DNA of 20,861 nt, taken from contig SMOI01000131.1 of NCBI GenBank assembly GCA_008000375.1, positions 54,486 through 75,346 of the forward strand. The letters are read 5' to 3'. Positions 1 through 8,383 of the stretch are shown one piece after another. The DNA is from Poteriospumella lacustris. Its lineage: Eukaryota > Sar > Chrysophyceae > Chromulinales > Dinobryaceae. Both the position numbers and the translations under genes were made by a program. Within the stretch, counting starts at the first letter, position 1; the number at the start of each line of letters is the position of its first letter. The notes under the pieces are model-generated. The model saw only the letters and a list, made by a program, of their open reading frames with translations, searched no databases and was not told the origin of the DNA.

Positions 1-409
1 GGTAAAAGCAACGAAGCAACGACGCGATCGAATCGACAGAAAGACGAGTAACAGAAACGATACTGGCTTTCTAGAACAGATGCGGACCGGGTCTGGACGC
101 TGGGAGTGTTGGTACGAGCGAATAGAAGCGATTCTGTGGCGTTAGGAACAGAAAAGAAGTCAGCTTCAAGAAGTAAGAACATGAAGGAAACAGGAACCTT
201 GGACGTACCGAGTCAGAGATTCAAATTCACTTCACGAGGTGTGCGCGAAAATCCAAGAAAGCACCGGAGCAAACTGCGATACCTTGGATAGAATGGATGA
301 GCAAATCGATTTGCAAAGTGATTCTCGGTGATCCTGGACTCCAAAAGAGAAGACGCACCGGAGCGACAGCGGCGGAAAAAGACGCGTCGACGTTCGCTGT
401 GGGTGCGTC
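1..409. other. No gene recognised
   Basis: Short open frames here have no recognisable protein features, and none starts in a convincing context. The base composition resembles the rest of the left flank and is less GC-rich than the genes after 6092. I see no RNA gene or mobile element. Confidence 0.5.
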
Positions 410-640
410 CCAGGCGGACTGCTGGTCCATCCACTCGCGGCAGAGTGGTGTGACTGACCGACACCGCGCGTGGTGGGAGGATGGAAGTGTGCAGATGCAG
501 GGGAGGGGAAGGCCGGAGGAAGATTCGGTCGGTCGGTTGTGTGGCCAGATTTTGGCAGGCGAACGACAGAGAGCGCGTCTCTCACCGAATGCGATGTGTG
601 TCTGTGATTTCCCAAATGTCCCAGATACTGTGTTCTGGAA
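410..640 (+). other. Possible relic of the amino acid transporter 5' flank
   Basis: Positions 415-434 match 5659-5681 upstream of the transporter gene at 6092, apart from a 3-nt gap (CGGACTG, then CTGGTCCATCCAC). A second, weaker stretch follows at the same relative order: a GTGTGTCxGT run, then TTCCCAAATGTCCCAG near 608-625 against ATCCCAAAGTCTCCCAG near 5798-5815. Transporter coding sequence does not follow; the damaged paralogue at 893 does. I infer a leftover of an older copy of the [orphan gene + transporter] unit. The match is partial and judged by eye, so it may be weaker than it looks. Confidence 0.4.
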
Positions 641-644
641 GCAT

Positions 645-662
645 CCCCATTTGGGGGTCTCC
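645..662. promoter_or_regulatory. 18-bp element shared by the two orphan-gene paralogues
   Basis: CCCCATTTGGGGGTCTCC occurs exactly here and at 2703-2720. The first copy is 248 nt before the paralogue ATG at 893, the second 208 nt before the ATG at 2911. The core CCCCA-TT-TGGGG can fold as a short hairpin. A regulatory role is inferred from its conserved position; a leftover repeat shared by duplicated DNA would look the same. Confidence 0.4.
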
Positions 663-892
663 TTCCGACGTCTCCCACGGCAAAAGTCAACCGGAATAGG
701 GCTTTGCCTTTGACTGTTGGGATCACAAGGTAGGAACAGGACAAGCTTGATTGAAGTTGGACCATCTTGCAAAAAGGTGGTGGTCACAATTGTTATGCAT
801 GGTAGGATTCTCGGCGTCTTGCTGCTTCATTCACAACACGAATTACTGGGTGCTTTCTGAATTTTCTATCAACTGCCAAGCCAACCATTGAT

Positions 893-2089
893 ATGACGTC
901 AACGATGCAGGACTATACTCAACCAATCTTCCTCCCCCGTTCAAATGAGGCGAAAATCGATTGTGTATTTGAACTGAATTGGGATGAGCCCATTTGTGCG
1001 GACGTTGACGATGAAAGCATTGGCAAGCACCGTGATTGTGAGTACACGTCGTTCGTTGATACCATAAGTGTTCTTATTCTGACTGCGACTCTGACTCGAA
1101 TTCTCTTCTTCAGCGCGCATAGAAGATCTCGGAGGGTTGAGAAAGCCAGCCACTTCTGTTGTGGCCGGTGCGTTCAAGAGGGAAATGTTTTCCAAATACG
1201 CGGTACGTGGAAGATATCAGTTCCACCACTTGTTTGGAACTTTCATCGGAAGATATTTCAACGCTACGCTCCACCTGTGTGCTCTCTGAGCACGCTGAGG
1301 GGCGCAAACACGAACGATATTCTGAGCGAATGCAAGAATTCCTCCGAAGTTTAACCACGACCAACGACTGTTTGGCCGTGAAGAATACAAGATACTTATT
1401 GTTCATTGGTTCCAAGCGAGTTGAGATCTCATCGTCGTATCGTGTGATACATGTCACCGAGAATCGACGGGATGCCGAACGTTGTTACCATGAAACGCAG
1501 CCGTTGCCTTTCGATGCAATTCAAGCCGTTACAGGTATGCTGGCCATTGGTGTTGCTTCCTTGCGGTAGTAAGCTTTTGCGTGTCTTCTTCGTAGAGTCT
1601 GCACGTAACTGGAACCGACGCATCCGCGGTGGTTGCGAGCGAAGGGGCCAGAGGAATTTCGATTCTCCTGAACTACCTTTAACTGAAGACGATGTCGAAC
1701 GTCTGGCTACCGCTGCCGAGCGACCTTTATTGAAAGAATCACTGAACGTTTTCTCCACAACGACGACGTTCGTCGTATCCACGGACTTCAAGAGAATCAT
1801 CACGTGTTTTCCAACGAATCCTAGCTATAGTGTGTGGCTGAAGCGTCCGAAGCCAATCACAAAGTCTAAGCCTCCTAAGGGTTCGGGTGGACGAAAGCAA
1901 CAACAAACTGCTGATACGATGGCGACCAGACACAAAGCATTCAAAGTTCAGCGAATGGGAAAAAACATTCAAAGTTCAACAACGCGACACGTTGTCCCGT
2001 TTGAAGAAGAATTACCGCAAATAGCGCCGCTGATGCTCTCACCGTTATGCTACGTATTCATAAAGTTGTTAGTGCAGTGTGGTCGTTAA
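893..2089 (+). pseudogene. Frameshifted, truncated paralogue of the 2911-5397 gene
   Basis: Homology to the downstream intact gene runs from the start codon (both begin ATG...TCAACG and continue to FLPRS / FFPRR) to its residue ~305, but the frame changes repeatedly. The N-terminus reads in the frame of 893. The DSDSDS-like stretch at ~1081 is in another frame and meets TAG and TGA. VAGAFK at 1161 is in the third. At ~1200 an extra 7 nt (GCGGTAC) shifts into the frame of [10 protein letters not shown], which runs to a stop at 1569. From about 1540 the homology ([28 protein letters not shown]) continues in the frame ending at 2089. The acidic repeat is absent and the C-terminal membrane anchor is missing or unrecognisable. 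No set of GT-AG introns that I could see repairs all shifts. A fast-evolving spliced gene is the less likely alternative. Confidence 0.75.
894..901. promoter_or_regulatory. TGACGTCA palindrome at the paralogue start
   Basis: A perfect 8-bp CRE/bZIP-type palindrome overlaps the ATG of the decayed paralogue. The intact gene has the split form TGACGT-AAA-ACGTCA at 2893-2907, just before its ATG. TGACGTCA is a known bZIP target in many eukaryotes; use here is inferred only from its recurrence at both starts. Confidence 0.25.
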
Positions 2090-2395
2090 CCCTATGAGTT
2101 CAATCATATTTATGAGTTCCTTTGGGTGTTCCTGATAAAAAGAATAGCATCAAGTATATGTTCGTCTACAATCCGTAACTATGATTGATGTCAGTTTAAG
2201 GGTCAGACAAAAGGAAATTGTACCAAGCAACGAGCTTTATATCACAACTACTGGAAGGAAATGCGTAAGGTGATTGATAGTAAACCTTGACAGAAGACCA
2301 ACTACGAGTACCTACCAACGCCGCGTATACCCTACCTATGATAGGACTTACTGTACCATTCAAAGTACGTAGATGTATCGTTGGGGAATCATGAT
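2090..2395. other. Spacer without recognisable gene
   Basis: AT-richer sequence between the paralogue stop and the transporter 3'-end relic. By position it should hold the lost body of a transporter copy, but I could not align it convincingly to 6092-7700. No RNA gene seen. Confidence 0.4.
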
Positions 2396-2513
2396 TGATG
2401 GTTGTGGGTGAAGAAGACAGGTAGACACCGGAGGAGATCCAGCGACGGTTGCGATGGAATCGGATGTTGTTGGGTGGTGGGTTGGTCCTGGGGGCGATGC
2501 AACTCGGCCGAGA
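2396..2513 (+). pseudogene. Remnant of amino acid transporter 3' end
   Basis: From 2425 the sequence reads TPEEIQRRLRWNRMLLGGGL and on to VLGAM, matching residues 520-544 of the transporter encoded at 6092-7903 (DNA 7790-7864) with 7 mismatches in about 75 positions by eye. The Trp codon TGG before this stretch is TAG here, a stop. Weaker similarity extends left to about 2396 (GGTTGTGGGTG against GGTTGGTGGGCG), and right to CAACTCGG. The rest of the gene, including every earlier membrane segment, is missing. It lies between the decayed and intact orphan-gene copies, where a full transporter would sit if the array were intact. I am confident of the homology; the mechanism of loss is unknown. 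Confidence 0.8.
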
Positions 2514-2670
2514 GAAGGAGATAAGAAGAAGGCACACCGGGTACCTGCGATTAATCCTCCCTTTTACATGAACAAAGCAGAAAACTTTCGAAGGAGAACC
2601 GTTTGTTTCGAAGTGAGAAAAGGGAGAAAGAAGGGTACAGTACACTTCTGACTCATGATGACGACGATAT

Positions 2671-2748
2671 CCCTATTTGGGGGTATCTTCTTCTAAAACC
2701 ACCCCCATTTGGGGGTCTCCAACGACTGAGAATGACCCCCAAATAGGG
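2671..2748. repeat. Nested inverted repeats upstream of the orphan gene
   Basis: CCCTATTTGGGGGT at 2671-2684 is perfectly complementary to ACCCCCAAATAGGG at 2735-2748 (14-bp arms, 50-nt spacer). Inside the spacer, 2701-2716 (ACCCCCA-TT-TGGGGGT) forms its own 7-bp hairpin and overlaps the 18-bp element shared with the upstream paralogue. It could be a small foldback element, a protein-binding array or the end of a miniature transposon; no flanking target duplication was evident. Confidence 0.7.
2703..2720. promoter_or_regulatory. 18-bp element shared by the paralogues (second copy)
   Basis: Exact second copy of the element at 645-662, 208 nt before the ATG at 2911 and inside the nested inverted repeat. 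Function inferred from position only. Confidence 0.4.
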
Positions 2749-2804
2749 AGAGACGACGGTCTGCGGCAGCCTCTGCGGCGTCAGATTGAAGAATGAAGTA
2801 AGTG

Positions 2805-2852
2805 GTATACAAGTAAGTAGTATACAAGATCAACACCGTATGGTGTTGATCT
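2805..2852. repeat. Direct repeat plus perfect 11-bp palindromic stem
   Basis: GTATACAAG is repeated at 2805-2813 and 2820-2828 (15-nt period). It runs into AGATCAACACC (2827-2837), loop GTAT, and the exact complement GGTGTTGATCT (2842-2852). The stem ends 58 nt before the orphan gene's ATG, so it is either a dyad binding site in the promoter or a hairpin in the 5' leader. Confidence 0.75.
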
Positions 2853-2892
2853 CATGTGAGTACTGTAGCTGCTAGGAGGGGGATTCAACCAG

Positions 2893-2907
2893 TGACGTAA
2901 AACGTCA
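2893..2907. promoter_or_regulatory. Split TGACGT/ACGTCA dyad before the orphan gene
   Basis: TGACGT and ACGTCA flank AAA, ending 3 nt before the ATG at 2911. They are half-sites of the bZIP/CRE type. Being this close to the start codon makes it as likely to be leader as promoter. Low confidence. Confidence 0.25.
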
Positions 2908-2910
2908 AAG

Positions 2911-4473
2911 ATGTCAACGAGGAAAAATGAGTACAACATGTATCCAAACTTTTTCCCTCGCCGTCCTATTGCAGTGAAATTCAAAGATGCATTGCGAGGC
3001 CCAGCTAAACAAATATGCACAGACGTTGAAGAAAGCATGCGCCTTGACGAGGTGGTAGATCTTGACTCTGACTCCGACTCTGATTCTGTTTTAGCACGTA
3101 AACGTGATCGTCAAGTGTGGGGAAGCACCTATACTTCTACCGTGGCTGATGTGTTTCACAAGAAAATATTCGCCAAATACGTCGAGGATATCAGTTCCAC
3201 CACTTGTCTGCAACTTTCCCCGGAAAGAATCACCGCATTACGTGCCGCGTGTGTGCTTTCCCAGCATGCGAAGGAGCGCAAACACCAACGTTATTCTGCG
3301 CGCATGCAAGAATTCCTCCGAAGCTTATCCACGACCCACGACTGTTTGGCCGTAAAGATTCGACGATTCGTTCTGTTTCTTGGGCCTAAGAAGACTGTGG
3401 AGATATCGTCTTCGTATGATGTGATACATGTCACCGAGAATCGACGCAGTGCAGCCAGGCGCCATTACCGTCAAACGAAGCCGTTGCAATCATCTGCCGT
3501 GCAGAGATTGATAGGTACGATGACCTACTACCTTGGTCTATTTGCGCCAGTAATTACTTCTTGTCATCCACGTATAGAGTCTGCGCGTCGTTGGAACACA
3601 CGCCTCGTCAACGAGTGCAACGAATGGGGCAAGAACCCAGACAAGCCTGAGTTACCTTTAAGTGAAGACGATGTCGCCAGCCTCGTCAGCGCCGCCGAGC
3701 GACCTTTATTGAAAGAATCAGTGAACGTTTTCTCGGTCACGACAACGTTCGTCTTGTCCACCGACTTCCAGAGAATCATCACGTGTTATCCAACGGGTCG
3801 AAGCTACCGTTATTGGCTGAACAGGAAGCGGTCGAAGTCAAGGCTTCCGCAGTTTGGTTTTCATGGACGAAAACGAAGCTACTGCGTCGATTATGATGAC
3901 TCCTTTGAGTATTACGAGCACGCGTCGGCTACCAACAAGATCTCGGTTCTTCAATCTCCTCCGGCAGAAGCAGACGCGTCGACTCCTCGGACTGTCCACG
4001 CACCGGCACCCACTTCATCCCCACGAAGACACCAAACGGCGTCTTCCTCTCTCCCTCGAGACGCAGATCCGGTCCGTTCGCCAGAGGAGAACTCTTATGC
4101 ACCTTCGTCTTCGCCTTCTTCTACTCCTCGACGGTCCTATTTAGCGACGTTGATCGGATCAAGCGGGTTGTCCTCCTTGCCAGTGCCAGAGACGGCGACG
4201 ACGATGAGTGCAGAGGCAGAGTCAGAGTCAGAGACAGAGGCAGAGGCAGAGGCAGAGACAGAGGACGACACAGAGGCAGAGGCAGAAGCAGAGGCAGAGG
4301 CAGCGCCAGAGGCAGAGCCAGAGGCAGACACAGAGGCAGACACAGAGGCAGACACAGAGGCTGAGCCAGAGGCAGAGCCAGAGCCAGAGTCAGAGCCAGA
4401 GGTAGAGCCAGAGGCAGAGCCAGAGGCAAAGCAAGAGGCAGAGCCAGAGACAGAGCCAGAGACAGAGCGAGAG

Positions 4474-4534
<61 letters not shown>

Positions 4535-5397
4535 CAGAGTCAGAGCCAGAGGCAGACACAGAGCCAGAGCCAGAGGCAGAGCCAGAGCCAGAGCCAGAGC
4601 CAGAGGCAGACACAGAGCCAGAGCGAGAGCCAGAGGCAGAGGCAGAGCCAGAGCCAGAGGCAGTGGCAGACACAGTGGCAGACACAGAGGCAGAGCCAGA
4701 GGCAGAGGCAGAGCCAGAGACAGAGACAGAGGCAGACACAGTGGCAGACACAGAGGTAGAGCCAGAGCCATACGCAGAGGCTGAGCCAGAGGCAGAGACA
4801 GAGGCAGACACAGAGGCAGACACAGAGGCGGAGCCAGAGGCAGAGCCAGAGCCAGAGTCAGAGCCAGAGGCAGAGCCAGAGGCAGAGCCAGAGGCAGAGC
4901 CAGAGGCAGAGCCAGAGCCAGAGCCAGAGCCAGAGCCAGAGGCAGAGCCAGAGCCAGAGCCAGAGGCAGAGGCAGAGGCAGAGGAGACCGAATCGGCAGC
5001 ACCAGAACTGCGATCGCCTCTCTCTCAGCAATCGGAGGTTGTTGCACGCGTTTTGTCTGAGTCCACGGTAGTGGTCCCAACGTCATCAGTCCCTGTCCCT
5101 GTCACTGCGGCGCTGGATGGCATTGTAGACACTCGACCGCACATGGGACCAGATTCGCTTGTTCCCTCGACGGTCAACGATGACGATGTGGGTGTTGCGG
5201 AGGAAAAGCCACCTTCAACGGTGGCGGAGACGATGATCTCCTCGACAGAGTCGCCGCAGGACACTGACGATACGTCGACTCGGGACTTCTTGACGCCCTA
5301 TCGTTGGATCCGTATTTATATCCGATTGCTCATGATTGTCGCAGTGGTATTGTACTTCGCTTATATTCGCTTGGTGGGGAATTCCACTGTGGTATGA
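2911..5397 (+). CDS. Orphan tail-anchored protein with long acidic repeat
   Basis: Single exon, 828 residues; I do not recognise the family. Residues 1-50 are basic/mixed, then comes a DSDSDSDS run (~53-59) and KRDR. A globular-looking region (~70-320) is conserved in the decayed copy at 893-2089 (motifs [26 protein letters not shown], [14 protein letters not shown], PELPLx[11 protein letters not shown], STDFxRIITC). Residues ~320-430 are Ser/Pro-rich. Residues ~433-692 are nearly pure Glu-Ala/Glu-Pro/Asp-Thr dipeptides encoded by a hexamer repeat. The tail is hydrophilic until one membrane segment (~802-819, [14 protein letters not shown]) with about nine residues after it, the layout of a tail-anchored protein facing the cytosol. 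There is no signal peptide. The ATG at 2911 aligns with that of the paralogue. Codon use is more AT-rich than in the genes after 6092, and the upstream DNA is rich in dyads. A lipid- or scaffold-binding N-terminal domain is possible but I see no supporting motif. Confidence 0.85.
4207..4985 (+). repeat. GAGGCA/GAGCCA hexamer minisatellite inside the orphan gene
   Basis: About 780 bp of 6-bp units (GAGGCA, GAGCCA, GACACA, GAGTCA, GAGACA) encoding alternating Glu/Asp with Ala, Pro, Thr or Ser. Blocks of higher order are visible, such as repeated GACACAGAGGCA clusters near 4327, 4555, 4609, 4675, 4735 and 4807. Because unit length is a multiple of three and the units lack T apart from a few, several other frames also stay open, producing spurious long ORFs on both strands. 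Likely length-variable between strains. Confidence 0.95.
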
Positions 5398-5552
5398 TGA
5401 GCCTTGGTCGGCGGTTGTTGCTTTCCCTCATGTAATCCTTGTTGCCATAGAGTCCGCCTTTTACCTGGTGTAACGCTTCCAACACAACACCGTCCCCGCT
5501 CAACGATTTGACAGTTGACTCATCACAGGGCCATTGTCGTGGTGGTCATCTG

Positions 5553-5601
<49 letters not shown>

Positions 5602-6091
5602 GGCTCGTGTGACGCACGTGGGATGCGGTACCGGATTATCGCGAAGATGTTTGGCGTCCGGACTGTTGCTGGTCCATCCACACGACACCGATGAGGGCCC
5701 GAGGGACAGAGAGACAGAGAGTGGTTGTCGGTCAGTCGTTTTGTCAGTGGACGATCAGCCGACCGTCGGCCGGCGGTGTGTGTCGGTCACTACTGATAAT
5801 CCCAAAGTCTCCCAGTTGCACCCAGAAGCCAAAATTTCGAACTGCTGTCGTCGTCGTCGTCGTGTTGATAGCCTCTCTCTCGTCTCTTCTGTCTTGGTCT
5901 CTCTCTCGAATCTCTCTCTCTGGTCTCTCTGTTCGTTGTCGTGACCTCATATCTCCTTTGCACTTGCAAGGGAAATTGCAGGGGATCCCATCCATTGAAT
6001 GGTCGTCTATCTCTGTGGCTCTGTGAAGATTGAGTGTCACATCTTTTGAGGTTCTCTGATTTTTGACTGTCGCGAACCTATTCAGCCGGTT
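5398..6091 (+). promoter_or_regulatory. Intergenic region / 5' flank of the amino acid transporter
   Basis: No gene of its own. It holds a (TGC)16 tract, the stretch 5659-5815 that is partly repeated at 410-640, a GTC repeat near 5850, and a CTCTCT pyrimidine-rich block at 5872-5935. It must contain the transporter promoter and leader; I see no clear TATA element. A poly-Ala reading through the TGC tract is judged non-coding. Confidence 0.5.
5554..5601. repeat. (TGC)16 trinucleotide repeat
   Basis: Uninterrupted 48-bp TGC (CTG/CAG) run about 490 bp before the transporter start codon, outside any supported coding region. Confidence 0.95.
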
Positions 6092-7903
6092 ATGAACCAA
6101 GTGAACCTCGTGTCCTTGGGTTTTCTGCTGTTATGGCTGTGTAGCACTTCTGTGGCATTGGAATTCAAACGTCGAGACGCCTCATCGTCGTCGTTGACAT
6201 GGCATCGAAAACTTCTGCCCTCCTTCACTCGTGTCTTGGCACCACAACCGGAGGGCCTGGCCGCTGCTGGCGGGCATCATCACTCTCCTGAAGCTCACCA
6301 CAATGTCGTGAAGGCTTCCGCCCCGGCCAACAAGGCCTCGCCGTGGGCGTCCTCGATCAATCTCATGAAGAACTGTGTCGGCGCCGGTGTCTTGAGTCTC
6401 AACGGCCGCGTGAACACCATCGCCCCGACGCTCGCCTCGTACCCACAGGTCTTCGCGTTGATTCTCCTGATTACCCTCTGGGCGATTCATAACTTCTACA
6501 TCGTCGGAGAGACGGTGCGGTTGACCGGGGCGCAGACCTTCGCCGAGACGTGGCAAACCGCCGTCGAGGACCTCCCGGCGCACGGCCAGCGCCCGTCCCC
6601 GTCGCCGTCCCCGTCCAAGACGTGGAGGACCCTGCCCACGAGCTACGTGACGTTCGTCGTCACCTGTGCCCCGATCGTCAGCTGCGTCGCCAACACGATC
6701 GTCCTCACCGACGTCCTCACGATGCTCTTACGCGTCGTGCGGGCACCGGCGGCGCTCGTGCGTCATCGGGCCGCGGTCGTCGCGCTGTTGTCCACCGTCA
6801 TCTTGCTGCCGGTGTGTTCGGTGGAGTCGTTGAACGGCTTGAAAAGCATCAGTGTGATCGGACTATCGGGTCATCTCGCCGCCGTCGCGGTGATTGTGAA
6901 ACGGGTCGTGGACGGCAGCTACCGCCCCGGCGGCCTCTTCCACGCGACGGCGCAATGGGCGACGACGACCACGACGGCGTCCGCAGCAGGGGCGGCGGCG
7001 TGGTCGAAATGGTTCGTCTTCGCGTCGCTGCTGTCGTACTGCCAAGTGGCCCACTACAACGTACGTTGACCCTTGTGCCTCCCCCTGTGCCTCCTCTGTG
7101 TCTCCCTGTGTCCCCCTGTGTCCCCCTGTGCCTCCTCCCCTCTGAGGCTCTCCTTCTGTGTGTCTAACGCTTCGATACGACTGCTTGTTGCTGTTGGATA
7201 GGCGCCACGGTACTACAACGAGCTCGACAAGGGCTCGTCGTCCACCACCGTCGCCGCCCCGTCGTCGCCGTCGCGTGTCTTCTTGACGATGGTGACCCGT
7301 GCGTATCTCGGGGCCGCCAGTCTCTACGGACTGACGATCCTTGCGACGTACGGGCTCTTCCAAGACCGTGGCCAGTCGTTTGCGTTGAATACGCTGTCGC
7401 CGTTGGATCCGTTGGCGATCGCGGCCTTCGTCGCCTTTGGCGCGTCGGTCTTGGCGTCGTACCCGTTGGTGTTTCTCAACGTGCGCAACTGGCTCCGCCA
7501 ACAACTGCTGCTCCAGCACCATCATTACGCCAGCAGGCGGGGCGCTGATGATGCTGCGGCACCGACACCGGCACCGGCACCGGCACCGGCACCGGCCTGG
7601 CTGTCAGTGCGCACGGTGGCGGCGTTGCTGTTGTCGGTGATCGGTCTCGTGGCGACGTTCGTGACGGACATTGGCCAGTTGGGGTCGGTGGCCGGGGCGG
7701 TCTTTGGTTCGTCGATGATGTTCGTCTTCCCGCCGTTGATGTACATGGGCGCGTTGCAACAGCCACGGTTGGTGGGCGGGGAGGGCTGGACACCGGAGGA
7801 GATCCAGCGTCGGTTGCGGTGGAACCGGGTGTTGCTGGGTGGTGGGCTGGTGCTGGGGGCGATGGGCACGTTCAACTCGGTCAAGGCGCTGTTTGCGAAG
7901 TAG
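6092..7903 (+). CDS. Amino acid transporter, AAAP/SLC38 type
   Basis: Two exons, 6092-7060 and 7202-7903, joined in phase 0 across a 141-nt intron (GTACGT...TTGGATAG, with TCTAAC as likely branch site); 556 residues. The junction restores HYN-APRYYNELDKGS, the cytosolic-loop motif of the family. The core starts at ~84 with WASSINLMKNCVGAGVLSL, the usual first membrane segment (unwound GxG). Further hydrophobic segments lie at ~117-140, 185-213, 227-245, 252-272, 305-321, 355-375, 392-416, 459-476, 484-508 and 531-546, the 10-11 segments expected. Family members move neutral or cationic amino acids with H+ or Na+; the substrate is not readable. Two oddities: a cleavable-looking signal sequence at residues 1-23 (hydrophobic LVSLGFLLLWLC, then STSVA-LEF) with a Ser-rich linker before the core, and an Ala-Pro run (~443-455) in a loop. 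Relics of lost copies lie upstream. Confidence 0.88.
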
Positions 7904-8383
7904 ATGGGTATTATTGGAGGCGGTGGGCGATGGAAGAGGCGTCAGGAGGCTGCTGTAGAGGGAGAGAGAGGCTGTGTAGAGAGAGGCGGTAGAGGGAGGC
8001 CGTAGAGTGAGGCTATAGAGAAGTGTCAGCACCCACACGACGGTGGTGGCGGTGGTGGTGGCGGTGTGGTGCCCGTGTAAAAAGAAAAAGAACTCATCAA
8101 GATCGTTACGAGACGGTGGCTTCAGCATATTATAGTATAGAGGTGTAGATAGAGAGCATCGGATAGAGAGAGGGAGAGAGTATAGTGTGTGTATAGTGGT
8201 TGTGGTTATTCTATTTACGCGATGGGACCCCCCAGCAGAGGAGAAGAAAACAAACAAAGAACAAACAAAACGAAACGAAATAATCCGAACGAAACTGACA
8301 ACGAGCGAGAGAGAACGAGAGAGGACGGCCCCGCATGGGCAGCCCGCCTGCGCCATGTCGTGTCGTGTCGTGTCGTGTCCCGT
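7904..8383. other. Convergent intergenic region between transporter and GST
   Basis: Contains both 3' ends. Rich in degenerate GTAGAGAGAGG units (7945-8015), a GGTGGTGGCGGTGG run (8042-8065) and a (GTGTC)-type pentamer tract at ~8355-8380. No gene or RNA seen. Confidence 0.6.

Noticed and set aside
893-2089. Intact spliced gene for the upstream paralogue
   Set aside because: Would need several introns placed exactly at small indels such as the 7-nt insert near 1200, while the intact paralogue has none; decay is simpler.
2196-2645. 149-codon minus-strand frame
   Set aside because: It is the antisense of the transporter 3'-end relic; the same antisense reading exists across the intact transporter.
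4137-4823. 228-codon minus-strand frame of Ser-Gly/Ser-Ala repeats
   Set aside because: Same cause as the Leu-rich frame; the plus-strand gene has a conserved head shared with a paralogue and a membrane anchor, these do not.
4121-5086. 321-codon minus-strand frame of Leu-Ala/Leu-Pro repeats
   Set aside because: A by-product of the hexamer repeat in the opposite strand's gene; no start context, no non-repeat domain.
5534-5944. Poly-Ala open frame through the TGC tract
   Set aside because: Short, no conserved content, opened only by the trinucleotide repeat; also open on the other strand.
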